From positions 1 to 64,000 of the IMG/VR virus record IMGVR_UViG_3300024255_000017: a DNA stretch of 64,000 bases; one strand, written 5' to 3'. This document shows positions 28,808 to 36,867 of this stretch, piece by piece. This stretch comes from a virus. A program made the position numbers and the translations under genes. Within the stretch, counting starts at the first letter, position 1; each line of letters starts with the position of its first letter. The notes below the pieces were generated by a model. That model was given only the letters and a program-made list of their open reading frames with translations, had not been told where the DNA came from and made no database searches.

Positions 28808-30307
28808 ATGTCTGCAGTAGAAAGAAATATATTAACTGTGGTAGAACCTACCATTGTACTTGATGAATTAGAAATGACTGATGTTGAGAGTGGTACTGAA
28901 AACTCGGATGGTGAAACTATGAAAGAAAAACCATCAAAGTTTTCTACGATGATACCGCTTATTAAGATTAACAATTATGAAGTACAGGGTGATAGATTGG
29001 AAATGTTTGAGCTTGAGTGTACAGGATTTTATCCTACATGTAGATTTAGTTTCTTTGATAGGGATGGTATGTTTACTGCTAGATTTTTTCCTAAAGATGG
29101 AGACTTAATTCAGTTATACATTAGATCACAAGGTGATGAAACTACATTTAAGCCAATAAGAATTGATTTTACTATTGAAAATATTAAACCGCTAGGTGGT
29201 GGTGGTGCAACAAATACCTCATCACAATTAATGGTTGAAGGCAGAATGAATGTACCTAACTTATTTACAGAGAAGGTACAGTTTCAGGATAACACAAGTT
29301 GGAATTCTTTACTTGCAATAGCAGAAGGATTAAAATTAGGGTATGCTTCAAATGTAGAAGATACTGCAGATCAGCAAGTTTGGACTAACCCATACGATAC
29401 TTCTGAAAAATTCATACAAGATATTACTTCAAATTCATACTTAAATGATGAGTCATTTTTTACTGCTTACATTGATCCTTACTATTACTTAACCTTTGTT
29501 GATGCTAATAAATTTTTTGGACAAGACGGTGATTTAGAAGTTAGTCAAATGTTTCAGCAGAATGCAATGGATACTATGGGTAGTGGAGATCAAGCTGAAA
29601 CTGATAATGAGTTTCCAAATATGCTAAGTAATCAGTTAGATTTTCAAGGAACTGCCAGATACATATCTAAATATCAACAAGTAAATAATAGTGGTAAGAT
29701 TAGTAAAAATAATGGCTATAAAAGATTTACACAATATTGGGACTTAAATGCAAAAGAATTTGTAAGTGAATTTGTAGATCCCTTAACTACTGATACAGAA
29801 GGAATGGTACCAGTCACTAAAGGTAGAGTAACACCAGAAGGTGAAGTAGAAGGTCCTAGAGAAGAACAAGTTAAGTTTAAATTTTTAGGTACACAAGGGG
29901 ATAATGTACACGAGAATTATTATTATGCATCTATACAAAATTTTCAAAACCTCGCAGAAATTAATAAGCTAGGTATGACTATTGAATTAGATACAGTTAA
30001 TCCTGCTATATTAAGGTATAGTAGAATTTATTGTCATATGATGGAAACTGCTCAGATGGTAAAGGGTGTTTTAACTGCTACTGAAAATGATGAGAATGCA
30101 CCAACTGATACACAAAGAAGAAAGGAGACACCTGATAATGCAGGTAGTGATACTTCAAATGAATTTGGGGTTATTAACGAATACCTTTCTGGTTTTTATG
30201 TTATCACAGGTATAGAATATTTTATGACAAAAGGTCCTCAGGCAGGTGGAGCAGGAATGAGACAGAGATTACATTTACGTAGAAGAGAGGTTACTCCTAC
30301 AACATAA
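28808..30307 (+). CDS. baseplate hub protein (gp27/gpD-like)
   Basis: The 499-aa protein has the beta-rich layout of phage hub proteins: an early domain (EVQGDRLEMFELECTGFYPT, about 58-77) and a second with NSYLNDESFFTAYIDPYYYL (about 211-230), typical of gp27/gpD/VgrG N-terminal hubs that form the ring gripping the central spike. The gp5-like spike gene follows one gene later. T4 gp27 is about 390 aa, so this is larger. Function by layout and order. Confidence 0.6.
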   Translation: MSAVERNILTVVEPTIVLDELEMTDVESGTENSDGETMKEKPSKFSTMIPLIKINNYEVQGDRLEMFELECTGFYPTCRFSFFDRDGMFTARFFPKDGDLIQLYIRSQGDETTFKPIRIDFTIENIKPLGGGGATNTSSQLMVEGRMNVPNLFTEKVQFQDNTSWNSLLAIAEGLKLGYASNVEDTADQQVWTNPYDTSEKFIQDITSNSYLNDESFFTAYIDPYYYLTFVDANKFFGQDGDLEVSQMFQQNAMDTMGSGDQAETDNEFPNMLSNQLDFQGTARYISKYQQVNNSGKISKNNGYKRFTQYWDLNAKEFVSEFVDPLTTDTEGMVPVTKGRVTPEGEVEGPREEQVKFKFLGTQGDNVHENYYYASIQNFQNLAEINKLGMTIELDTVNPAILRYSRIYCHMMETAQMVKGVLTATENDENAPTDTQRRKETPDNAGSDTSNEFGVINEYLSGFYVITGIEYFMTKGPQAGGAGMRQRLHLRRREVTPTT

Positions 30308-30329
30308 AGAATAAATAAAAAAAATTTAT

Positions 30330-31721
30330 ATGCCTAAACTCGAGTTATATAATCCGTTAGACCCTAAGGGAGTTCCTGAAGATTACCTAAATGCTGATAA
30401 GCTAGGTAATTTGACAGGTCAGTTTCCAAGTTCTTATGATTTTGCAAAATCATTTGTCACACCAAGCTTTAGCGCGCTAGGTGGAGGGAATGGTGTTACT
30501 GCTTTAGACGATCCAACTTATTTAGGATTTAATATTAGATTTGATATTATGAGTCCTTTATTTAATGGGGGAACAACAGGTGCACCACAGCAACCTAGAC
30601 CAGGTGGTAGTGATGCTGTTGCAGCTGAGCCTAATACTCATTCAGGTACGCCTACTCATCCAGGTGGAGAATCTGCTGTTGGGTATTTAGAATCTATTGG
30701 GCAAACCACTAGAGCTAGTTATTTGAAAGCATTCATTCAAGGCATAAGAGAAATAGAAATAAAAAGACCTTATTATTTTCAGACCATCGAAGGTGTAACG
30801 GAAGCATACAATAAAACAATGGATATGACTCCTTATGGTGGATCTGCCGAAGGTGAAGGTATTACCGTAGGATTATTAGAAGCTATTGATTTAAAAATGT
30901 CTGCATTATTTAGTTTATATAAAGCTGCGTGTTATGATGTTAAGTATAGAAGAAACATTATTCCAATTAATTTAAGATATTTTAATTGTTATGTTGATAT
31001 ACTAGAAATTAGAAAATTTAAATCTGTTGCAAAAGCGACAACTGCAGGTAATCCTAACTCACCAGAAAATGACATAACCAGGCTAGTAAACAACAATACC
31101 TCGACTATTACATTTAGATTTGAGGAATGTATTTTTGATCCTACTGCAAGTGGCCAGGTATTTGCAAATGTTGCAAACGATGGAAGTAGTTCATGGGCAA
31201 CATCACAAATGAAATGGAGTTATGGAAGATGTGAAATGGAATCTCAATTTTCTGGATATGATTCAGCTATAAAAGATCAAGCTAGATTACAACCATCTTC
31301 GATAAATGGTGAAACTAATTTACAGAATAGGATATTAGATAAACAGACATTTAGTGAACAGCTTGCAGGTAAGGCTGATGCATTTAAAGATGGCCTTGTA
31401 AAAGGGGCTACTAATCTTGCGGAGAGAACTATTAACTCCTTTACACAAGGTTTGGTATTTGGTAATGTATTTGGTATAAGAAATAATTTAGTAGGAGCTA
31501 TTAATAATCCACAAGGTTTAATTAATTCTTTAGCTGGTGCAGCAGTACAGGAATTGGCAGGTAACGCGGCTCGAGGTATAAATCAAAGTATAGATGATAA
31601 TATATTTTCTGGTCAAATACCTTCTGCTAGTGGAGATAATTTAAGTGGAACAGAAAACATATTTGGGCCTGGACCATCAGGACCAGGTGGTAATTTTAGT
31701 GGTGGTAATATTTTTGAATAA
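30330..31721 (+). CDS. baseplate structural protein, 463 aa
   Basis: The protein has an acidic, Pro/Gly-rich region (about 85-115), a helical middle and a segment RRNIIPINLRYFNCYVDILE (about 210-229) reminiscent of tail-tube-like proteins; the tail is Gly/Ser/Pro-rich. It lies between hub- and spike-like genes, with a one-base overlap (TAATG) to the spike gene. A hub-associated or tube-initiator role is likely. Upstream, ATAAAT and ATTTAT can pair around an A-tract directly before the ATG. Confidence 0.55.
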   Translation: MPKLELYNPLDPKGVPEDYLNADKLGNLTGQFPSSYDFAKSFVTPSFSALGGGNGVTALDDPTYLGFNIRFDIMSPLFNGGTTGAPQQPRPGGSDAVAAEPNTHSGTPTHPGGESAVGYLESIGQTTRASYLKAFIQGIREIEIKRPYYFQTIEGVTEAYNKTMDMTPYGGSAEGEGITVGLLEAIDLKMSALFSLYKAACYDVKYRRNIIPINLRYFNCYVDILEIRKFKSVAKATTAGNPNSPENDITRLVNNNTSTITFRFEECIFDPTASGQVFANVANDGSSSWATSQMKWSYGRCEMESQFSGYDSAIKDQARLQPSSINGETNLQNRILDKQTFSEQLAGKADAFKDGLVKGATNLAERTINSFTQGLVFGNVFGIRNNLVGAINNPQGLINSLAGAAVQELAGNAARGINQSIDDNIFSGQIPSASGDNLSGTENIFGPGPSGPGGNFSGGNIFE

Positions 31722-32635
31722 TGGGAAAACTAACAACAAAAGATTTAAAAGATGATAATCTTAAAGGTACTCAATGGATAGGAATTGTTGAAGATACCGA
31801 GGATGATTTATTTGAAGGTAGATGTAGAGTTAGAGTCTACGGAAAAATGGATCAAAGAGAAGATCCTGAAGATCCTGCAAGTGCATACCTTATGCCTACT
31901 GAATCTTTGCCGTGGTCAAGACCATCGGTATCATCTTCAGGCGGAAGCAATACTGGGAGCGGTACATTTTCAGTACCTAAACTTGGTACTATATTAAGAA
32001 TGAGTTTTGATAATGGTAATTATTATTCACCAGTATACCACGAATCTCTATACCCTTCTGATGAGACTAAGGCGGAGATAGAAGCAGCGTACCCTAATTC
32101 ACATGTATTAATATATGATACAGCATTTGGGTTATCTGGTGATCTACAATCCGGTAGTGCAGAGGTAACAAACGAAAGGGAAGGTGAACATATTAAAGTT
32201 TTCTTTACAGAGGAAAAAGGTTTAATGATGGACTATACTACAACCGAAGGACCAACCACGGTTAATATAAAGCCTGATAACTCAGTTGAAATAATAAATG
32301 CAAACGGAGATTCTATTGTAATGCTTAATGATGGTAATATAACATTTACACATTCTGCTCAGTTTACAATTAATAGTGGAGCTGACACTGTAATTAACGC
32401 TACAACAGATACACTTATTAACTGTGTTAATGCAGTAGTAACTGCAACAGGTGAAACACATATTAATTCACCAAGAATTAAATTAGGAGAAGCGGCTGCT
32501 GAGGCTGTTATTAAAGGTGATACATTTGCAGGTATATTTGATTCACATTATCATATTGGTAATTTAGGTGCTCCTACTAGCCCACCTAATAAAGTAACCG
32601 CGCCTGCTTTAAGTAAGAAGAATACAACCGACTAA
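31721..32635 (+). CDS. gp5-like baseplate spike protein (OB fold, no lysozyme)
   Basis: Residues about 18-115 form a gp5/VgrG-type OB domain (WIGIVEDTEDDLFEGRCRVRVYG ... VPKLGTILRMSFDNGNYYSPVY). From about 150 to 270 there is a repetitive beta-helix (INSGADTVINATTDTLINC), the shaft of the cell-puncturing spike. The T4 gp5 lysozyme domain is absent. It would form the trimeric needle under the hub. A small Ala/Gly/Pro-rich protein follows and may cap or accompany it. Confidence 0.82.
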   Translation: MGKLTTKDLKDDNLKGTQWIGIVEDTEDDLFEGRCRVRVYGKMDQREDPEDPASAYLMPTESLPWSRPSVSSSGGSNTGSGTFSVPKLGTILRMSFDNGNYYSPVYHESLYPSDETKAEIEAAYPNSHVLIYDTAFGLSGDLQSGSAEVTNEREGEHIKVFFTEEKGLMMDYTTTEGPTTVNIKPDNSVEIINANGDSIVMLNDGNITFTHSAQFTINSGADTVINATTDTLINCVNAVVTATGETHINSPRIKLGEAAAEAVIKGDTFAGIFDSHYHIGNLGAPTSPPNKVTAPALSKKNTTD

Positions 32636-32664
32636 TATATAAACTATAAATAAAACAATAAATT

Positions 32665-32958
32665 ATGCCTTTAGTACCACCAGTAATTATATCAGGAATG
32701 GATGCTGCCTTTGTTGCAGGGATGAATGCCATGAACGCATTTTCAACCGGAGCGGAGGGTACTCAGCAAAATGATCCAGGCGCTGTGATTGCTGCCGGGG
32801 CTGCTGCCTTTGCTGCTGTAGCTGGACCATCAATAGATGCTTACATAAGATCACAAGTTATAATTTTGCCACCTGGGCAAGCCGTTGCAACCGCAGGATC
32901 ACCTGCAGCACAGGTTGGGGCAACAACTGCACCTTCACCACCAGCTATTATTGCATAA
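32665..32958 (+). CDS. Ala/Gly/Pro-rich small virion protein, 97 aa
   Basis: Low-complexity, with many Ala, Gly and Pro and almost no charged residues (SGMDAAFVAGMNAMNAFSTG; VIILPPGQAVATAGSPAAQV). Position directly after the spike gene suggests a spike-associated or tip protein, but it lacks the His/Cys and length of a typical PAAR domain. No family recognised. It ends the gp5 cluster and is followed by a family B promoter-like element. Confidence 0.55.
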   Translation: MPLVPPVIISGMDAAFVAGMNAMNAFSTGAEGTQQNDPGAVIAAGAAAFAAVAGPSIDAYIRSQVIILPPGQAVATAGSPAAQVGATTAPSPPAIIA

Positions 32959-32960
32959 TC

Positions 32961-32997
32961 TTAAACTATTAGATATTCTAAGGTATAATAATTAAAT
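32961..32997 (+). promoter_or_regulatory. family B promoter-like element
   Basis: TTAAACTATT followed by AAGGTATAATAATTAAA, starting two bases after the stop of the preceding gene. It lies 48 bases upstream of the S1-like gene. Left and right boxes match 7812 and 10024. Confidence 0.65.
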
Positions 32998-33045
32998 CTA
33001 AGACAGGTAATATATAATCTATAATAACACTTTAATAAAAAAATA

Positions 33046-34218
33046 ATGATTGAACAAGAAATCACAGTTATGAATGGTGATGATCCATTTGATACTACAA
33101 CGATAAAAGTAATGGTTCCTAAAGGTACTAAATTAATGAGTACTGAAGCTTATGCTGCTGATGTAATGGCAATGTATGATTTATCAGAGATTGATGAAAA
33201 GAGGCTAAGGATGTCCGAGGAGAGTACCAATTATATTACACAAGGTGAAATTGTTTATATTAAAACTGAGATTCAAAATATAGATGGTGAAGATACTGAA
33301 GTTAAAAAAGAAGCTCTAGTAGAAATATCAAGAAAGAATACAGCTATATGTAATCTTTTAAAAGAACCTAAAGAAATTGTTGACCAATTAGAAAAAGGTA
33401 TGATTGTTGATATTAAAGTCAAAGATCATAAACAAGGAACAATGTATGCTTCTATCGGTGATGCAATGGATGAAGTTAAACGTAATGAAATTTACAATGC
33501 CATTGGAAATAAGTCAATCGGTTTTACTGGTAAAGTTAAAGAATTAATCCATGGAGGATATTGGGTTGAAGTTGGTGGAGTTCAATGTTTTATGCCAGGT
33601 TCGTTAGGTGGATTAAATAAGCTACATAATTTTGAAGCTATAGTAGGAAAAGAATTAATCGTTATGCCTATTACATATTCAAATGAAAAACAAACCATTG
33701 TCGTTTCACATAGGGAGTATTTAAGAACTATGATCCCAACAGCAGTAGAAAATCTTAGAGAAAATATTAAAGAACCTATTATAGGAATAGTAACCGGTAC
33801 AACTAAGTTTGGTGTATTTGCTGAATTTAATGAATCCTTAACTGGACTTATACCTAAAAATGAATTGGATGAATCTACTTTACAATTATTCGATAATAGA
33901 AGTATAAAGCCAGGTGATGAGATTAATTTCTGGACAAAGGAAATTATTTCAGAAAGAAAAATTATTTTAAGCCAAGCCGGTCCTAAAATTGATTTATGGG
34001 ATGGGGCTGATGAAAAATATAAACCTATGATGATCACAGAAGGTAAAGTTACTAAGGTTACGAAGTATGGTGCATTTGTAGAATTGGAAAAAGGTATCAG
34101 TGGACTTATTCATAAAACTAAGCTAAAGGATACTGAAGTTTCAAAAGGTGATGTTGTTAATGTTAAAATCGGCAGTGTTAATACTAGTGATCGTAAGATT
34201 ACTATGAACTTAGTATAA
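33046..34218 (+). CDS. S1-domain RNA-binding protein (ribosomal protein S1-like)
   Basis: The 390-aa protein contains three clear S1 (OB) domains at about 159-231, 245-318 and 330-390, the last with GKVTKVTKYGAFVELEKGIS, and a degenerate one at about 65-145. The layout is that of a shortened ribosomal protein S1 (E. coli S1 has six domains). S1 binds A/U-rich leaders and brings mRNA to the 30S subunit, which matters most when Shine-Dalgarno pairing is not used, as in Bacteroidota. A phage copy could favour phage mRNAs or act as an RNA chaperone. It sits inside the virion module yet has its own family B promoter-like element, so it is probably regulated separately. Confidence 0.88.
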   Translation: MIEQEITVMNGDDPFDTTTIKVMVPKGTKLMSTEAYAADVMAMYDLSEIDEKRLRMSEESTNYITQGEIVYIKTEIQNIDGEDTEVKKEALVEISRKNTAICNLLKEPKEIVDQLEKGMIVDIKVKDHKQGTMYASIGDAMDEVKRNEIYNAIGNKSIGFTGKVKELIHGGYWVEVGGVQCFMPGSLGGLNKLHNFEAIVGKELIVMPITYSNEKQTIVVSHREYLRTMIPTAVENLRENIKEPIIGIVTGTTKFGVFAEFNESLTGLIPKNELDESTLQLFDNRSIKPGDEINFWTKEIISERKIILSQAGPKIDLWDGADEKYKPMMITEGKVTKVTKYGAFVELEKGISGLIHKTKLKDTEVSKGDVVNVKIGSVNTSDRKITMNLV

Positions 34219-34220
34219 CC

Positions 34221-34259
34221 TTTATCCTGGTTTGGAATATATAAACAAATCAGGATAAA
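34221..34259 (+). promoter_or_regulatory. 9-bp inverted repeat flanking a family C element
   Basis: TTTATCCTG (34221-34229) and CAGGATAAA (34251-34259) are perfectly complementary and enclose GAATATATAAACAAAT. The right arm ends one base before the ATG at 34261. It may be a terminator-like hairpin, an operator or a translation-control stem. Confidence 0.65.
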
Positions 34260-34260
34260 T

Positions 34261-35559
34261 ATGTATTCTAACGAACAACTTAATGCTATACATTCTTCAA
34301 AGATAGGTTTTGAATTTGAGTTTTTTTCAAATGAAAATTTAGACCTTACTAAAGAAGGCTTAGCACAAACCTTAAACAAGGCAATTAGAGTAGAAGAAAA
34401 AGCTCATAGTGACTTTACACCTACTCAAGATATCTTTAAATTAGAACCAGATAATTCCGGTGGTACTGGAATGATTGAACTGGTAACCGGGCCTCTGCCT
34501 TTTGTTGAAGCTAAGATAATTATGGCTAAAACTTTAAAATGGATTAGAGAAAATGGAAAGACTAATGAAAGATGTTCAATCCATGTTAATATTGCATTTG
34601 ATGGAAAAAAGCTAGGACCTATTGTTAATATGTCTAAATTAGATGTAGGTAAATTTGTACTTAACTTTGATGAAAACAAAGTATATGAAGCCTTTCCAAA
34701 TAGAAGAGATTCTGTTTATGCAAAATCTATAAAGTTTATTGTACCTCTAAGTGGTATGACCCAACCATCACCAGAAAAAAATCTTTGGAAAAACTATATG
34801 TTTGTCAAAGAGAAGTATTATGGTATTAATTTTGAAAAGTTACAAAAGGGTTATATTGAATTTAGGTATCTTGGTGGTGCCGATTATGAAAAGAGGTATT
34901 CTACAATACTTTCAATGACCGAACATTTTATTACTTCATTGTATGAAACTTTGGTTAATCCACAATACAATGAATCTGACTTAAAAGTTTTAGATAAGAT
35001 TTTAGAAAAACATAAAACTGTTGTTGAATCTTACAGAACCTATTCTTCATTTAAAGAAAAATTTCCGAAAGTTCATTTAATGATTGATCTAAAAACGTAT
35101 GATCAAATTGTTGAAATGTATTACCCTAAAATTAGAGAAAAGATTTTTGATTTAATTACTAGGGCTGATATGAATGAAGGATTAATTAATTATGATAGTG
35201 ATACTGGAAGAATACAGATTAAAGATGCTAAGCTAATGAGATGTTTTGAAATAAGCGGTGTTGATATTGTTGATTCAGTTATTCAAGGAAATATAGTTAA
35301 TTGTGATATCTTTGGATGTGACCTTAAGAATTCATCAGTATTTGAATCTAACTTATTTGGCGCGACTGTAGCAGAAGACTGTAAAATAGAAGAATCGTAT
35401 GTTAGTAGAAATGTAATAGTCGAGAAAAGTTATGTATTTGGAAAAAGAGGAGTATTCAGCGGAGAAATGGTTGGAGGTATTTTTAGACAAGGTAGAGCAA
35501 CCCCTCTTGCAAGATTTGGTGATAATACTGAAGTAATAGAAATAGAAAAAATTAAGTAA
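34261..35559 (+). CDS. amidoligase-like enzyme fused to pentapeptide repeats
   Basis: The N-terminal ~260 residues match the amidoligase / glutamate-cysteine-ligase-like COOH-NH2 ligase pattern: IGFEFEF at 15-21, GTGMIELVTGPL (about 68-79), SIHVNI (about 105-110) and GYIEFRYLGG (about 200-209); the Glu residues would bind metal and ATP. After a helical linker, residues about 325-400 look like pentapeptide repeats (CDLKNSSVFESNLFGATV), a right-handed beta-helix. Such a ligase could join an amino acid to a peptide or protein, for example peptidoglycan or a virion protein. Substrate and role are unknown. It lies within the baseplate module, unusual for an enzyme. Confidence 0.65.
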   Translation: MYSNEQLNAIHSSKIGFEFEFFSNENLDLTKEGLAQTLNKAIRVEEKAHSDFTPTQDIFKLEPDNSGGTGMIELVTGPLPFVEAKIIMAKTLKWIRENGKTNERCSIHVNIAFDGKKLGPIVNMSKLDVGKFVLNFDENKVYEAFPNRRDSVYAKSIKFIVPLSGMTQPSPEKNLWKNYMFVKEKYYGINFEKLQKGYIEFRYLGGADYEKRYSTILSMTEHFITSLYETLVNPQYNESDLKVLDKILEKHKTVVESYRTYSSFKEKFPKVHLMIDLKTYDQIVEMYYPKIREKIFDLITRADMNEGLINYDSDTGRIQIKDAKLMRCFEISGVDIVDSVIQGNIVNCDIFGCDLKNSSVFESNLFGATVAEDCKIEESYVSRNVIVEKSYVFGKRGVFSGEMVGGIFRQGRATPLARFGDNTEVIEIEKIK

Positions 35560-35563
35560 GAAT

Positions 35564-36430
35564 ATGGCTAGGAATAAAAGCTGGTGTAACCCAGATAACC
35601 AAGAATGTTTAGACGCACTCATAAAGGAAATTAATGATGATTTAACTGTAGGTTGTCAAATACCTTTTACTGTGCCTAAGAAAGAGTTGGCTCATATTAT
35701 AACTAGAGCTAAAGATTATTTTTATAAAATATATGAAGATAGTGTAGAAGAAATGTTTATTGCATTACCGAGATCTGCCTGGGGTGAAGCTGAGTTTAGA
35801 CAAGGTATTAGTCATAACAGTACAACTGGAGCTAATCCTAATAAGTTAACAGAGAAGGATGTGAATAATCCTAGAGGTGTTGTAAAAATGCCTTCTACTG
35901 TTTGGGCAGTTAATAATGTATTCCAAATAAATGGATTCTCTGGTGAGGATGGTGGATTTGGAGATAGTTCATTTTCCGCAGGTGATCCTGACTTTTCATT
36001 AGATAAATTTATATACTCTGATGTATATGGAGCTGGGATTGGTTCAGAGGATTTAATGTACTATGTAATTAATTCAAAATTTATAGATAATGCAAGGCAG
36101 GTTTTACAAGCTCAGATATCATATAACTATAATAGGTTAACTAAGAAGTTTAGATTTATGGGGGAGTTACCTAAAAATGGCGCATGTATATTTCAGGTTT
36201 ATAATACTATTCCTGATTGTGATCTTTTTCAAGATGAAGCATTTATAAGATACTGCTGTGGTATGGCTAAGATTCAATTAGCTAGAATCGTAGGAACCTT
36301 TCAATTTAACCTACCAGGTAATATTACTATTAATTATGATTTAATTTCTGGTGAAGGGAGAGAAGAAGTTGATAGAATAGTAGAAGAGATAAAAGGTGAT
36401 GAAGGCGTGGATTACTTTTTCACTGGATAA
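35564..36430 (+). CDS. putative neck or baseplate protein, 288 aa
   Basis: The protein has a Cys-rich N-terminus (SWCNPDNQEC), a beta-rich middle and the conserved-looking C-terminal segment YCCGMAKIQLARIVGTFQFN followed by LPGNITINYDLISGEGREEV (about 226-267), which I associate with T4-like neck or portal-adjacent structural proteins. No enzymatic motif. Gene order (before gp25/gp6) also allows a baseplate role. Start ATG is four bases after the previous stop. Confidence 0.5.
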   Translation: MARNKSWCNPDNQECLDALIKEINDDLTVGCQIPFTVPKKELAHIITRAKDYFYKIYEDSVEEMFIALPRSAWGEAEFRQGISHNSTTGANPNKLTEKDVNNPRGVVKMPSTVWAVNNVFQINGFSGEDGGFGDSSFSAGDPDFSLDKFIYSDVYGAGIGSEDLMYYVINSKFIDNARQVLQAQISYNYNRLTKKFRFMGELPKNGACIFQVYNTIPDCDLFQDEAFIRYCCGMAKIQLARIVGTFQFNLPGNITINYDLISGEGREEVDRIVEEIKGDEGVDYFFTG

Positions 36431-36459
36431 AATATAATCTAAGACCCTCAAAAAATGTA

Positions 36460-36486
36460 GAGAATATATAATAAAAGAATATTCTC
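36460..36486 (+). promoter_or_regulatory. 8-bp inverted repeat with family C element before gp25
   Basis: GAGAATAT (36460-36467) and ATATTCTC (36479-36486) pair around AATAAAAG-like loop sequence; together with AATATATAATAAAAG this matches the family C motif. The right arm ends one base before the ATG at 36488. Confidence 0.6.
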
Positions 36487-36487
36487 A

Positions 36488-36853
36488 ATGATAAAAGAAA
36501 TATACAGTAGAGACATAGATGCACCGAAGTACAATGATGATGTAATCGAGGTGACAGATCAATTACAACAGCTTATTCTTAAGATTGAGAATTGTTTGTT
36601 TACAAGACAAGGTGATGTTTTAGGTTCTCCTAACATGGGATGTAATTTAGATGATCTTGTCTTTTCTTTGGTATTAAACGAATCGGTTATTTCCCAAAGG
36701 ATTAGTAACCAAATTCAGTCATATTGCTTAAACAGTAGTAGTTCTGCTTTTGGGTTAGATGTAAGAGTACAATTTTACAGCACAGTAGATAGAAACGGTT
36801 GTTTAGTTGATATTTATATAAATGAAGAGAGAGTCATTGGGGCTTTATTTTAA
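36488..36853 (+). CDS. gp25-like baseplate wedge protein
   Basis: The 121-aa size and the core LQQLILKIENCLFTRQGDVLGSPNMGCNLDDLVF match the GPW/gp25 family (T4 gp25, 132 aa), including the Arg/Gly-rich turn (TRQGDVLGSPNMG) that contacts the sheath-like fold. gp25 initiates sheath polymerisation in the wedge. It is followed 14 bases later by the gp6-like gene, the same order as in T4. Confidence 0.88.
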   Translation: MIKEIYSRDIDAPKYNDDVIEVTDQLQQLILKIENCLFTRQGDVLGSPNMGCNLDDLVFSLVLNESVISQRISNQIQSYCLNSSSSAFGLDVRVQFYSTVDRNGCLVDIYINEERVIGALF

Positions 36854-36867
36854 AAATAAAATAGTTA

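Noticed and set aside
32665-32958. PAAR spike-tip protein
   Set aside because: It lacks the PAAR repeats and metal-binding His/Cys set; only position supports it.
33582-34037. 150-codon frame on the minus strand inside the S1-like gene
   Set aside because: The plus-strand frame has clear S1 domains; the minus frame has no motif and no start context.
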